Shown here piece by piece: positions 27,001 to 34,932 of a stretch of DNA of 64,000 nt. The notes under the pieces were generated by a model. That model saw only the letters and a program-made list of their open reading frames with translations. It ran no database searches and had not been told where the DNA came from. Position 1 is the first letter of the stretch. Every line of letters begins with the position of its first letter. Source of the stretch: Candidatus Poribacteria bacterium (lineage in GTDB: Bacteria > Poribacteria > WGA-4E > WGA-3G); the NCBI GenBank assembly GCA_007571305.1, contig RKRR01000157.1:1-64000 (forward strand). Direction: 5' to 3'. A program made the position numbers and the translations under genes.

Positions 27001-27169
27001 GCTCATTGACTGGATGAAGGATCCGCAGACGTTCCAACCGGGAACTGCGATGCCGCAAGCGTGGCCCCTTGTTGGTGGACAGCACATGCCACTCGATGGT
27101 TATGCTGGCAATGATGCTGAAAAACAAATTCGACTCGTCCGAGATTATCTCATTTCCTTAGGACGTTAA
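24059..27169 (+). CDS. Membrane-anchored octaheme cytochrome c with coiled-coil domain
   Basis: A 1036-residue protein. One N-terminal helix (ALFFILSGLLGLVTIWGFW) is followed by a charged helical region (about 40-250) with heptad-like character, then eight CxxCH heme sites: C270, C379, C430, C470, C618, C712, C829 and C947 (first residues). The second half looks like repeated cytochrome c modules (CLTCH, CFGCH, CTGCH, CISCH), each with a distal methionine in MP-type segments such as DTSMPSLRLS, SRMPVFQVS, VRMPTFGLS and TAMPQAWPL. An SH3-like insert (QRTGVVTKTASGIIIKTDDG) lies near residue 545. It should take electrons from the Rieske/cytochrome b pair. The start is GTG after GGGAG. Confidence 0.9.
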   Translation: MRNKKEIPAESKSYSALFFILSGLLGLVTIWGFWDEMITRRPWKQIQQQFYQYEYEKTSAELENTKLVLPELPTPQEPDAKELGRLTKEVRNAQVALEEALQERKFRQSESDAINYKYQHSLHEAKGRHNATVDKWQKKLADYESQIEGELTEAVLKAEAAFANANITLAKFYQTSGDAPSALSTYLTAQKYSPTDTEITAGITAAQASLQSLQTDKAKHDEVERLEEKLDSVGGIKRTFLGSLLENPFRETRTIVQYYLEDFSHTADRCATCHFSADKAGYEQAAQEIFEVEGDGENPVVHRLKHASVKVGSENIVIDGFEAEADEYTLEENGALTFSDVDVFGEVEVSYETGYRSVLQTHPHRDVLLDKHPVDRFGCTLCHGGQGQALTAKSAHALTHAEYWLTPVLGLDEHTGRTSEETKGYMESNCRRCHDGVMMLDYGVNPETDEPQDYAPNLTKGLALFEDLGCHGCHAVEGYSAIEDIAKVGPSLAKVGSKVKNTDWLESWIKKPEAYLANAAMPNFFPVDGMTQIVYLKNGGQRTGVVTKTASGIIIKTDDGTEYPYPDNYVLRIVDEVKSIATYLAGMSDASLDESNSDYSTSESAIKAGEETVKTVGCLTCHAVDGLGSDFAPALDSVGTKVTASYLHQWISDPKAYDPDTSMPSLRLSNREVDNVVAYLMSLQQTTTNVDTDSIGEVDVAEGEALVRTYGCFGCHEIPGFENESKVGADLGEFGAKLADELDFGDTVGIEHSWTGWTIGKVTDPRRYQTRRIVSRMPVFQVSDEDARAIAVLLKSFQPEKYPLSYIHNRSEKLNDIDAGRRLVKKYNCTGCHEIEGAGGDYQDIIIAHEGLGEMVAKQLAPPPLKAEGARVYPDWLFTFLKEPSDVRYGLKVRMPTFGLSDDEATTLVRYFSALDDEPFPYETLETPTPTSAELRVGKQIFDVLQCISCHPAKGEVIPEGSDKAGRPDLALAKERLKADWLIDWMKDPQTFQPGTAMPQAWPLVGGQHMPLDGYAGNDAEKQIRLVRDYLISLGR

Positions 27170-27232
27170 TTATTCAGAATTTGGGCATCGTTCTACCTCG
27201 TTTCATTGAAGAAACACCTCTAAATTAAAAAT

Positions 27233-27589
27233 ATGAGACACCTTGCCATCATCGTTGTTATGATTATTGTGTGGCTCAACGGCTTAATCTGGCTGGGTAA
27301 GCAGGTTGACCCGAGCACGAAGTATCAGTCAGAGGTTGAATACAAGTATGCTCGATACTGCGCGGGGTGTCATGGAAACAATGGGGAGGGCGGCGGACGC
27401 ATTGGACGTTTCAAAAAGTTAGATCCGGCAGATCTAACGGACAACGACCTGTGGGACATGCACAGTGAGGAACAATTGCTGGATAGTATCAACACCGGGA
27501 AAAATGATATGCCGGCGTTCTACTACTACCTTGATGATGAAGAGCAGCGCGAGCTTCTCGCCTACATTAAGGAGACGTTTCGTCCGTAA
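27233..27589 (+). CDS. Monoheme cytochrome c, membrane anchored
   Basis: A 118-residue class I cytochrome c. An uncleaved-looking helix (LAIIVVMIIVWLNGLIWLG) is followed by the heme site CAGCHGNNGEGGG (C43) and a late methionine in NDMPAFYYYLDD. It is a likely electron carrier working next to the octaheme protein, from which it is separated by 63 bases. Confidence 0.9.
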   Translation: MRHLAIIVVMIIVWLNGLIWLGKQVDPSTKYQSEVEYKYARYCAGCHGNNGEGGGRIGRFKKLDPADLTDNDLWDMHSEEQLLDSINTGKNDMPAFYYYLDDEEQRELLAYIKETFRP

Positions 27590-27702
27590 CTTGAAAACAG
27601 ATATTTGAAAATTGGATGTAGGTCTATTTGTTTGCATCCTGAGACTTTAGGGTGTTAATATATTGCAGGCTAAATTATAGTATAAAGGAGAAACTAATTA
27701 TT

Positions 27703-28452
27703 ATGAAAGTTTTAGTCGCTTTGCTTGTCTTTGGAATGCTGGCGAGCATTGCGTTTGCAGGCAACATCACCGGTACCGTGATGTATGAGGGGGACGCACC
27801 GGCGCGTCCTGCCTTGACAGCAACCAAGGATCAGCATTGCATTGATGCGGTAACAGGTACGAAGTCCGAGGCACTCGTTGTTTCAACGAGCAAAGGTATT
27901 AAAAACGTCGTTATTTACGCCCGTGTTCGTGGCGCGAAACCTACCGTCCCTGATAAGAACCCGGTGATGGACCAGAAGGCATGCGCTTACTATCCGCATG
28001 TCCTCGCAGTGGTTGCAGGCTCTACTATTGATATTACCTCCAGTGATCCAGTCGCACACAACGTCCATTCTCACGCGAAAAAGAACGACGCGATAAACTA
28101 TCAAATTCCACAGCCCGGCAAAGTCATCCCTCACAAAGTCGCTAAGGCTGAGGAAATTAAGTTCACATGCGATATCCACGCGTGGATGACGGGTTACATC
28201 GTCGCTGTTCCTAACAACTTTTTCACGGTTACCGGTTACAAAAATGCTGATGGCACATGGATCAGTTCAGATGACTATGAGAAATCCGCGGACACTGGTG
28301 CTTATTCAATCGCTGAAGTGCCAGCCGGTAGAGTCCGTGTCGTTGCATGGCATGAAGAACTCGGTTCAGCAAATAAAACTGTTGAAGTGCCAGCAAGTGG
28401 CGATATTGCTGTAAATTTCACAAGTGCTGACTTTAAGAAACGCGCCAAATAA
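27703..28452 (+). CDS. Periplasmic cupredoxin-like protein (copy 1)
   Basis: A 249-residue secreted protein with a clear signal peptide (KVLVALLVFGMLASIAFAG). A plastocyanin-like fold carries a type 1 copper ligand set: His in AHNVHSH, then Cys, His and Met in CDIHAWM. A CarboxypepD-like sheet (GAYSIAEVPAGRVRVVAWHE) follows. It is homologous to the protein at 34933-35715. The ATG at 27703 is used, with AAGGAG upstream; an earlier in-frame start would precede the signal peptide with unrelated residues. Probable one-electron copper carrier of the locus. Confidence 0.85.
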   Translation: MKVLVALLVFGMLASIAFAGNITGTVMYEGDAPARPALTATKDQHCIDAVTGTKSEALVVSTSKGIKNVVIYARVRGAKPTVPDKNPVMDQKACAYYPHVLAVVAGSTIDITSSDPVAHNVHSHAKKNDAINYQIPQPGKVIPHKVAKAEEIKFTCDIHAWMTGYIVAVPNNFFTVTGYKNADGTWISSDDYEKSADTGAYSIAEVPAGRVRVVAWHEELGSANKTVEVPASGDIAVNFTSADFKKRAK

Positions 28453-28519
28453 ATAGTTATCGGTTGTCAGTTATCAGTAACCTTATTAACTGGCAACTGA
28501 CCACTGACAACCACAAAAG
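28453..28519. repeat. Repeat family D spacer
   Basis: AGTTATCGGTTGTCAGTTATC at the left and AACTGACCACTGACAACCAC at the right form an inverted pair that occupies the whole gap between the cupredoxin and CydA-like genes. Confidence 0.55.
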
Positions 28520-30424
28520 ATGATGAAAATAACTAAAAAAAGGATCTATCTCATACTTGGCTGCGTACTGGTTGGTTATGCCTTGTTAGCTGTCGCACCG
28601 GTGTTTGCACAGGACGCGACTGAAGCAGAGTATCGCGCCTTCCCGAAGATCGGTAGCCGAAGTGCCGCATGGATCGCTGCTCAACTCCACCTGTTGTTCG
28701 GATCTTTTATTCTCGGTGTCCCGATGTTTGCCGTTATCATCGAATTTATCGGCTGGAAGACGAAGGACATGCGATACGATCGGATGGCGCAAGAGTTCAT
28801 TAAACTCTGTATGGGCGCGTTTTCGACGACAGCCTTACTCGGTGGGGTTCTCGTCTTCATCCTTATCTGGTGCTATCCCAAAGTCATGACAAAGCTCAGC
28901 GGGATATTTGGACCGACGATGATTTTTTACGTCATCCTATTCTTCGGAGAAACCTTTACGCTTTATCTTTACTCCTATGGATGGGATAAGATGCAGGGAC
29001 GGCATAAAGGATGGCACCTCTTCCTCGGTGTGCTGCTGAATGTATTCGGCACTGCGATTATGTTCGTTTCTAACGCATGGTTGAGTTATCAAACCAGTCC
29101 TGCAACGCAATACGGCGTGCTCTCTGAAGGAAGACGAAAATCCTGGATTGAGGAGAAATTGGCTGCAGATCCGGCACTCACCCCTGAAACCGCTATGGAA
29201 GGTGTCACAAGCCATACGATGGTGCCCCTCCACAACGAAACAACTGGCGAGTTCATGGGGACGGTGTGGGATGCTGTCAACAACTTTACATGGATGCCCG
29301 TTAATATCCATCGCCTCGTCGGTAACATTGCTTTCGGAGGTTCCATTGTAGCCGCCTATGCTGCGTTCCGTTTCCTCGTCGCCAAGACGAAGGAGGACAA
29401 AGCACACTACGATTGGATGGGATATACCGGGAATTTCATCGCACTTTGCGGGCTTATACCACTGCCTTTCCTCGGTTATTGGCTCGGTAGAGAAATCTAC
29501 ATGTTCAATAACACAATGGGCATTAACATGATGGGCAGTCTGTTCTCTTGGCTCTTTATCATTCAGGCGGTGATGATTGGTGTGCTCTTTATTGGGGCAA
29601 ACTATTATCTTTGGTCTGGTATGGGGCGGATTGAAGGGGCGGAGATATATGCTCGATACCGTCCGTATATGATCACCGTTATTATCATCTGTGTCGCAAT
29701 CTGGATGACCCCGCGGACACTCTCTAAGATCTCAACTGCCAGCGAACTGAGCGCGATGGGCGGCGCAAACCACCCACACCTCGGGTTGTTCGGCTTGATG
29801 ACTGCCAAAAATACGGCTGTTAATATCATTATTCTTACGACTTTCTTGAGTTTCCTCTTTTATCGACGTTCAGGTAAGGTGCCTACGGCGAATTGGAAAA
29901 AAATTGGCAATATTGGTATCTCTGCGCTCTTCTTCCTGGCGACAGTCTCAATTGTCGTTATCGGTATCGTCGGATTTAGCGTTCCGACGGATTTGCGTGT
30001 CAATATCCTTACCCCTTATCAGGTCCTGATTGCACTTGCTGTAATGGCTATCGTTACTATTGTGGATATTTTCATGTACCGCAAGGCGACAACATCTGGC
30101 ACTATCAAATGGGGCGAAATGACGGACCGCTCACAATATGTGTTGATTCTCGTTGCAATTACGTTTACGTCCCTCATGGGACTGATGGGATATGCACGCT
30201 CAGGGCTTCGAGAAGCGTGGCATATTTTTGGAGTCATGCAGGATACATCTGCTGATGCTTTTACACCCCTTCTCAGCGAAGCGGTGAACATGGTAGCAAT
30301 CATCATGGTAGTCTTTTTCGCACTTGTCGGGTTTATTTTTTGGCTCGGTTTGTGGGGCGAAAAGAAGAAGCAGGAGGATGCAGTTACCACTGAAGCAGTT
30401 GCGACTGCCGAAGGTGATGACTAA
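28520..30424 (+). CDS. CydA-like cytochrome bd-family membrane protein without the Q-loop motif
   Basis: A 634-residue polytopic protein with a leader-like N-terminus (LLAVAPVFAQ). Two His match conserved heme ligands of cytochrome bd subunit I: H57 in AQLHLLFGSFILGVP and H264 in VNIHRLVGNIAFGGS. The GRQPW quinol-loop signature of true CydA is absent; the corresponding region reads PFLGYWLGREIYMFNNTMG. No cydB follows. Such CydA-like proteins occur in Nitrospira-type respiratory loci, where their role is unsettled. Here it is flanked by cytochromes c and a cupredoxin, so it may exchange electrons with periplasmic carriers rather than oxidise quinol by the bd mechanism. Confidence 0.75.
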   Translation: MMKITKKRIYLILGCVLVGYALLAVAPVFAQDATEAEYRAFPKIGSRSAAWIAAQLHLLFGSFILGVPMFAVIIEFIGWKTKDMRYDRMAQEFIKLCMGAFSTTALLGGVLVFILIWCYPKVMTKLSGIFGPTMIFYVILFFGETFTLYLYSYGWDKMQGRHKGWHLFLGVLLNVFGTAIMFVSNAWLSYQTSPATQYGVLSEGRRKSWIEEKLAADPALTPETAMEGVTSHTMVPLHNETTGEFMGTVWDAVNNFTWMPVNIHRLVGNIAFGGSIVAAYAAFRFLVAKTKEDKAHYDWMGYTGNFIALCGLIPLPFLGYWLGREIYMFNNTMGINMMGSLFSWLFIIQAVMIGVLFIGANYYLWSGMGRIEGAEIYARYRPYMITVIIICVAIWMTPRTLSKISTASELSAMGGANHPHLGLFGLMTAKNTAVNIIILTTFLSFLFYRRSGKVPTANWKKIGNIGISALFFLATVSIVVIGIVGFSVPTDLRVNILTPYQVLIALAVMAIVTIVDIFMYRKATTSGTIKWGEMTDRSQYVLILVAITFTSLMGLMGYARSGLREAWHIFGVMQDTSADAFTPLLSEAVNMVAIIMVVFFALVGFIFWLGLWGEKKKQEDAVTTEAVATAEGDD

Positions 30425-30583
30425 TAGGGGCTAAAGGCGGAACTTTTGCAGGAAGAATTGATGACCAAGGAAGTTAGTAACCCCGATTAAGAATACAGCG
30501 GCATCCGAACCAAAACAGGTCCTTAATCAGAAACCCGCTCGTAATGGAATGGAGAGCGGAGCGAAAACTTAATAGTTAAAAAT

Positions 30584-32095
30584 ATGTCAAGAAATACGCT
30601 CATAAAAATTGCGAGTCTCATCTTAATGGTGGTGAGTTTCATCGCCTATATTGCTGGCGCATCCGCGTTTCCGATTGCTTCGGAGAACCTACTGCCGTGG
30701 TCGGTTTGGTTTCTCATCTCGGTGATCATAAACATCGTTTTATGGTCTAACGTCATGAAACTGTTGACGTTTTCGCTTGCTGTGATATGGTTCTACGCCT
30801 TTGTCGCAGGGCTTGTTCCAGAAAGTTCCACAGCGGTAAATCTGACTTCGCTGGATTGGAGCGATCCGGAAGCAGTCGCTGAGCAAGGTGCTCTGGTATT
30901 TAATGGAAAGGGACAGTGTAGCGCGTGCCATACCGTCGATACCTCCGCCCCGAAAGGGAGATGTCCCGATTTAACAGACATCGGCATTAACGCCGCCAGT
31001 CGCGTCCCAGGCACAGATGCAAAAACTTATCTCATCGAATCACTTTATGAACCCGCTAAATATCTTGTACCCGGATACGGCAAGATTATGCCAGAGATTT
31101 GGAAAGCTCCTATTGCTCTCTCAAAATTGGAGATTGAGGCGGTTATCGCTTATCTCCAGAGTCTCGGTGGTGAGATAGATCCGACACCCTTTGATGAACC
31201 GATAGATCGGGCAGATGCAGGTACAGTTGCAGCAGCGCTCCCACCCGTGCTTACAGGCGATCCGGAACTCGGCAAAAAGGTTTTTGTGACTGCGGCGTGT
31301 ATCTCGTGCCATGCTGTGACAGGTATAGAAAGTCCAGCTGCAGGTGAGACGACTACAGACTTTGAAGTTGTCACTGCGCCAGACCTCTCTGAAATTGCTG
31401 CCTTTAACGACATGCGGTATCTTGAGGAGTCGGTTCTAAAACCCAGCGAGCAAATTGTAAGTGGTTATGGTGCCGTTACCGTTCGTGCGAAAGGAGCCAC
31501 CTATCAAGGCACGCTTGTCTCACAGGATACAGAACAGCTTGTCGTCCGAACCAAAACTGCGGACGGTGTTGAAGAGGAACATACCCTCTTATTGAGCGAA
31601 CTTGATGATGAACCGATTGAGGATCTCACGAATTTGCAGACGAAAGGATATTTTACATTGACGCTAACGCCTGCGGATGCGGAGGTACCAGTAAGTGGTG
31701 AAATTGTTTCAGAAACCGAGGACACCGTGACCCTTAAGGTCGACGGCGAAGATCGGACATTTTCTAAAACAGATGTGAAAAGCCAAATGACCGTTATCAC
31801 TTTTGATGGCGACGAAATTGTGGGCGAGTATGTTTCAGGCACGATGGACGACGACGAAATCATCCTCGTGGTTGATGGAAGCGAAGAAATATTTGATACG
31901 TTTGATCTTGAGGAAGCCACCTTTACCCGTGCCTCTGGTAAAAAGTTGTTCGTCACATCGCCGATGCCCGAAAACTTCCCGCTACTGTTATCGGTATCAG
32001 ATATGAGCAATTTGCTCTCCTTCTTAAGCACGCTTACGGGCGCAGCGGCAGAAGTAGTTTCTGAAGGAGCAGCGGAGGGAACTCCGGCAGAATAA
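30584..32095 (+). CDS. Diheme cytochrome c with N-terminal membrane domain
   Basis: A 503-residue protein. Three N-terminal helices (residues about 5-85) anchor two cytochrome c modules with heme sites CSACHTVD (C112) and CISCHAVT (C239). After the second heme, a beta-rich region (about 300-450) contains at least two similar SH3-like strands: TYQGTLVSQDTEQLVVRTK and GEIVSETEDTVTLKVDG, with a third, GEYVSGTMDDDEIILVVDG. The octaheme protein has the same kind of insert. The tail is Ala/Glu-rich and probably flexible. The leader before it carries a family E 3' end (CGTAATGGAATGGAG) at about 30533. Confidence 0.82.
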   Translation: MSRNTLIKIASLILMVVSFIAYIAGASAFPIASENLLPWSVWFLISVIINIVLWSNVMKLLTFSLAVIWFYAFVAGLVPESSTAVNLTSLDWSDPEAVAEQGALVFNGKGQCSACHTVDTSAPKGRCPDLTDIGINAASRVPGTDAKTYLIESLYEPAKYLVPGYGKIMPEIWKAPIALSKLEIEAVIAYLQSLGGEIDPTPFDEPIDRADAGTVAAALPPVLTGDPELGKKVFVTAACISCHAVTGIESPAAGETTTDFEVVTAPDLSEIAAFNDMRYLEESVLKPSEQIVSGYGAVTVRAKGATYQGTLVSQDTEQLVVRTKTADGVEEEHTLLLSELDDEPIEDLTNLQTKGYFTLTLTPADAEVPVSGEIVSETEDTVTLKVDGEDRTFSKTDVKSQMTVITFDGDEIVGEYVSGTMDDDEIILVVDGSEEIFDTFDLEEATFTRASGKKLFVTSPMPENFPLLLSVSDMSNLLSFLSTLTGAAAEVVSEGAAEGTPAE

Positions 32096-32104
32096 CTTTT
32101 AAAT

Positions 32105-32366
32105 TTACCTTGCGGATAAATAACGCAATTTGAGACTTCCTGCTTTCTACGTTGGAGTTCAAGAACATCCCGTTGAATGCCACACGCTTATTCAGCGTTG
32201 ATTCGCAAAAACCCCTCTACTGCGTTATGAGTTTGCCGTTCGATGTTAGAAGTATGTTTGGAATATTCAAAAACCTGCCTGTAATGAAATTGGGTTGTCC
32301 TTAAATGACATAATTTGTCTTTGCTGGACATTTGGAAGGCAGGGCAGAAACTTAATAATTAAAAAA
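32105..32366 (+). repeat. Repeat family E element filling an intergenic gap
   Basis: The 271-bp gap starts with TTACCTTGCGGATAAATAACG and ends with AAAAACCTGCCTGTAATG and CTTAATAATTAAAAAA directly before the ATG at 32367. The same end blocks occur at 36847-37072 and 53807-54010. No gene was seen. Confidence 0.55.
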
Positions 32367-33143
32367 ATGAAAAGACTGTCGCTCTTCACAATATGTCTCA
32401 TAATTCTGATTGGTTCTTGGGTTGTACTGCGGTTTGCCATTGGTGGCATCGTCTCGGTGCCGATACCGGGCAGCGTGATTGCGATGTATATGGGGTTGAT
32501 TATCATCGCTGTCTTGGTGCATATCTCCGTTGAGGATTCACTCTTTCGCGAATTTTTGCGACCCATCCATGAAACACTCGTCGATAACAATCTCCGTGTC
32601 CGCCGCCGCGTTATCGCGGTGTTAATTCCTCTGTTCTTACTGGGTTATACCCATTCAATTATTGCCCAACGAGCGAATCCACCTGGAAGCCCGCGTGACG
32701 CACACCCATCACCGCCCCTTGAGTTGACCTACAAGGATGAGGTTATTGGTACGATGCAAGATGTCGTGAACCCTTTCCGGCACTATGAAAAAGATGATCC
32801 AGAAGCGTTCAAAGCGCATGTTGAAAACGGTAGACGCGTCTATTATGATAACTGTTTTTACTGCCACGGAGATCATTTGGATGGGCAGGCACATTTCGCA
32901 CCATATCTTCAACCACTTCCCGCTAATTTCCAAGATCCGGGGATTATCCCTAATTTCCAGGAATCTTTCTTCTTTTGGCGGATAGCGAAGGGCGGACCTG
33001 GATTACCTGCAGCGGGGACCCCTTGGGATTCAGCGATGCCTATTTGGGAGAACTACTTGACAAAGGACGAAATTTGGGACGTGATTCTCTTTCTATCCGA
33101 TTACACCGGCTATCAGCCACGAACCTTCGGGGAGGCACACTAA
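32367..33143 (+). CDS. Monoheme cytochrome c with N-terminal transmembrane segments
   Basis: A 258-residue protein. Two or three hydrophobic segments (LSLFTICLIILIGSWVVL, VIAMYMGLIIIAVLVHI, VIAVLIPLFLLGYTHSII) precede a periplasmic cytochrome c domain with CFYCHGDHLDG (C163) and a distal methionine in DSAMPIWENYL. The ATG at 32367 is used; the earlier in-frame start lies in repeat E. Its stop codon is followed immediately by the ATG of the next gene, so the two are coupled. Confidence 0.85.
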   Translation: MKRLSLFTICLIILIGSWVVLRFAIGGIVSVPIPGSVIAMYMGLIIIAVLVHISVEDSLFREFLRPIHETLVDNNLRVRRRVIAVLIPLFLLGYTHSIIAQRANPPGSPRDAHPSPPLELTYKDEVIGTMQDVVNPFRHYEKDDPEAFKAHVENGRRVYYDNCFYCHGDHLDGQAHFAPYLQPLPANFQDPGIIPNFQESFFFWRIAKGGPGLPAAGTPWDSAMPIWENYLTKDEIWDVILFLSDYTGYQPRTFGEAH

Positions 33144-34856
33144 ATGGTAAACAGAAATGTTGTCACTCTCCTGATGCTGGTCTTCGGGCTACTGTGCGCT
33201 GTTATGTTAGTGCACGCCCAGAACGCGCCAGAGGCCTCCGAAAGAGGGAAAGAGGTGTATGAGCAAAGTTGCGCCCATTGCCATGGAACCGAAGGTAGAG
33301 GCGACGGTTCTGCTGCTGAGAATCTCCTTCCAAAACCGAGGGATTTCACACGCGGTTTGTATAAGATTCGTTCTACAGAGAGTGGTCAACTCCCGACGGA
33401 TCAGGATCTCTTTGACATTATTACCATAGGGATGCCCGGATCGTCGATGCCGGGGTGGGAAACCTCCCTAAGTGCCGACGAGCGCTGGGAAGTGGTGGCA
33501 TATATCAAGACCTTTTACAATGGATTTAAAGAGAGTGAAGCACCACCACGGCAAATCAGCTTGGAAGGTAAAATTGCTTACTCTGAGCAGAGCGTGGAAA
33601 CCGGAAAAGAACTTTATGTCGAACTCGGCTGTGTGGAATGCCACGGTAACGTTGGACGAGGGGATGGGACATCTGCCCCTACGTTGACGGATGAATGGGG
33701 CTTCCAGACATGGCCCGCGAATCTCGCCCAAAGTTGGAATTTTCGAGGTGGTGCTGACACTGAAGCCATTTTCAAACGATTCATCGGGGGAATCGCAGGG
33801 TCACCGATGCCCGCGTTTGAAGGCGATAGTTTCTTACATTTCGGGTTGAGTGTAGAGGAATCCAAACGTCTCACCGAATTGGAGAACAAAGACGAAATGA
33901 CGGAGGTAGAGGAAACGGAATCCGAGAAGTTTTACGAAAAGATGGATGTCGCTGTTGACCTCGCGCTCAATCGGGCAGAAGGCATAGAGTTAACTGCAGC
34001 TGAACAGCAAACATACGATGACGCGATGAAAGTCGTCTATGAAAAGAGTTGGCATTTGGCGAACTACGTAAAATCTCTCGCGCCTGAAGAGCGTCCTGAA
34101 CCTGCGATCGGGAAAAATGTTCTCCGCTCGCAATACGTTCAAGGTGAACTGCCCGGAATGGAGGATACCGCGTGGGAAGTGCTTCAATCCAGACACTTCC
34201 CCCTTGTTGGGCAGGTCGTCATCGAACCTCGCCAGTTTAACCCAACAATTGATTCCGTGAACATTAAGTCGTTTTACAATGACACAGAGGTCGCGTTCCT
34301 TTTCATGTGGGATGATCGGACGCACACGACTGGTGACGAAATCGATGAGTCAACAGGGAAACCCCTTGAGGATGCGTTGGCGATTCAATTTCCAGTGAAG
34401 GTGCCGCAAGGTCCCACCGCACCCAAGCCTTATTTTTTGTGGGGTGGTAGACTACCCGTCTATCTGTGGCATTGGAAAGCCTCCGCACCTGAACAGGTGG
34501 TCGAGATCACTGCTAAGGGAATCAACAACGCTGAAGTTCAGGCGGCACAAGGCGCATTACAAGCACAAGGTGCCTACACGGATGGGCAATACAAATTGTG
34601 GGTGAAACGTGCCTTGAAGACCGACGACAAGAAGGACTTGCAACTTGAACCCGGTGTCTTTGTACCTATTGCTTTCTCCGCGTGGGATGGTGCTAACGGC
34701 GATGTTGACACAAAACGGGTCGTGTCCAGTTGGTATACTTTTGTACTTGAACCTGTTCCGTCTTCAAGACGTTTTGTATATCCACCTTTGATTGCAGTTC
34801 TCTCTCTCGGTTTGCTCTTCGGTTTACGGGCAGTCGTACAGCGGAGAAATTCGTAA
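33144..34856 (+). CDS. Diheme cytochrome c fused to an ethylbenzene-dehydrogenase-type heme-binding domain
   Basis: A 570-residue periplasmic protein. A signal peptide (LMLVFGLLCAVMLVHA) is followed by two cytochrome c modules, CAHCHGTEGRGDGS (C43) and CVECHGNVGRGDGT (C163), then from about residue 330 an EB_dh-type domain (WEVLQSRHFPLVGQVVIEP, VAFLFMWDDRTHT, ALAIQFPVKV) that in gamma subunits of DMSO-reductase-family enzymes holds a b heme. A C-terminal helix (YPPLIAVLSLGLLFGL) anchors it. Nitrite oxidoreductase and related gamma subunits share this plan, but no molybdopterin subunit is encoded in the window. Confidence 0.83.
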   Translation: MVNRNVVTLLMLVFGLLCAVMLVHAQNAPEASERGKEVYEQSCAHCHGTEGRGDGSAAENLLPKPRDFTRGLYKIRSTESGQLPTDQDLFDIITIGMPGSSMPGWETSLSADERWEVVAYIKTFYNGFKESEAPPRQISLEGKIAYSEQSVETGKELYVELGCVECHGNVGRGDGTSAPTLTDEWGFQTWPANLAQSWNFRGGADTEAIFKRFIGGIAGSPMPAFEGDSFLHFGLSVEESKRLTELENKDEMTEVEETESEKFYEKMDVAVDLALNRAEGIELTAAEQQTYDDAMKVVYEKSWHLANYVKSLAPEERPEPAIGKNVLRSQYVQGELPGMEDTAWEVLQSRHFPLVGQVVIEPRQFNPTIDSVNIKSFYNDTEVAFLFMWDDRTHTTGDEIDESTGKPLEDALAIQFPVKVPQGPTAPKPYFLWGGRLPVYLWHWKASAPEQVVEITAKGINNAEVQAAQGALQAQGAYTDGQYKLWVKRALKTDDKKDLQLEPGVFVPIAFSAWDGANGDVDTKRVVSSWYTFVLEPVPSSRRFVYPPLIAVLSLGLLFGLRAVVQRRNS

Positions 34857-34932
34857 AAACAACCAACCCTCAGTTATCAGTGCCCAGAGTAAGAGGTGCT
34901 TTAACTGACACTTTACTCATAAAGGAGAAAAA

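Noticed and set aside
31504-32031. 175-codon minus-strand frame opposite the diheme cytochrome
   Set aside because: A Ser-rich shadow of an acidic, repeat-containing coding region; no ribosome site and no known fold.
33144-34856. Nitrite oxidoreductase system
   Set aside because: Only a gamma-subunit-like fusion is present; no molybdopterin alpha or iron-sulfur beta subunit gene is in the window.
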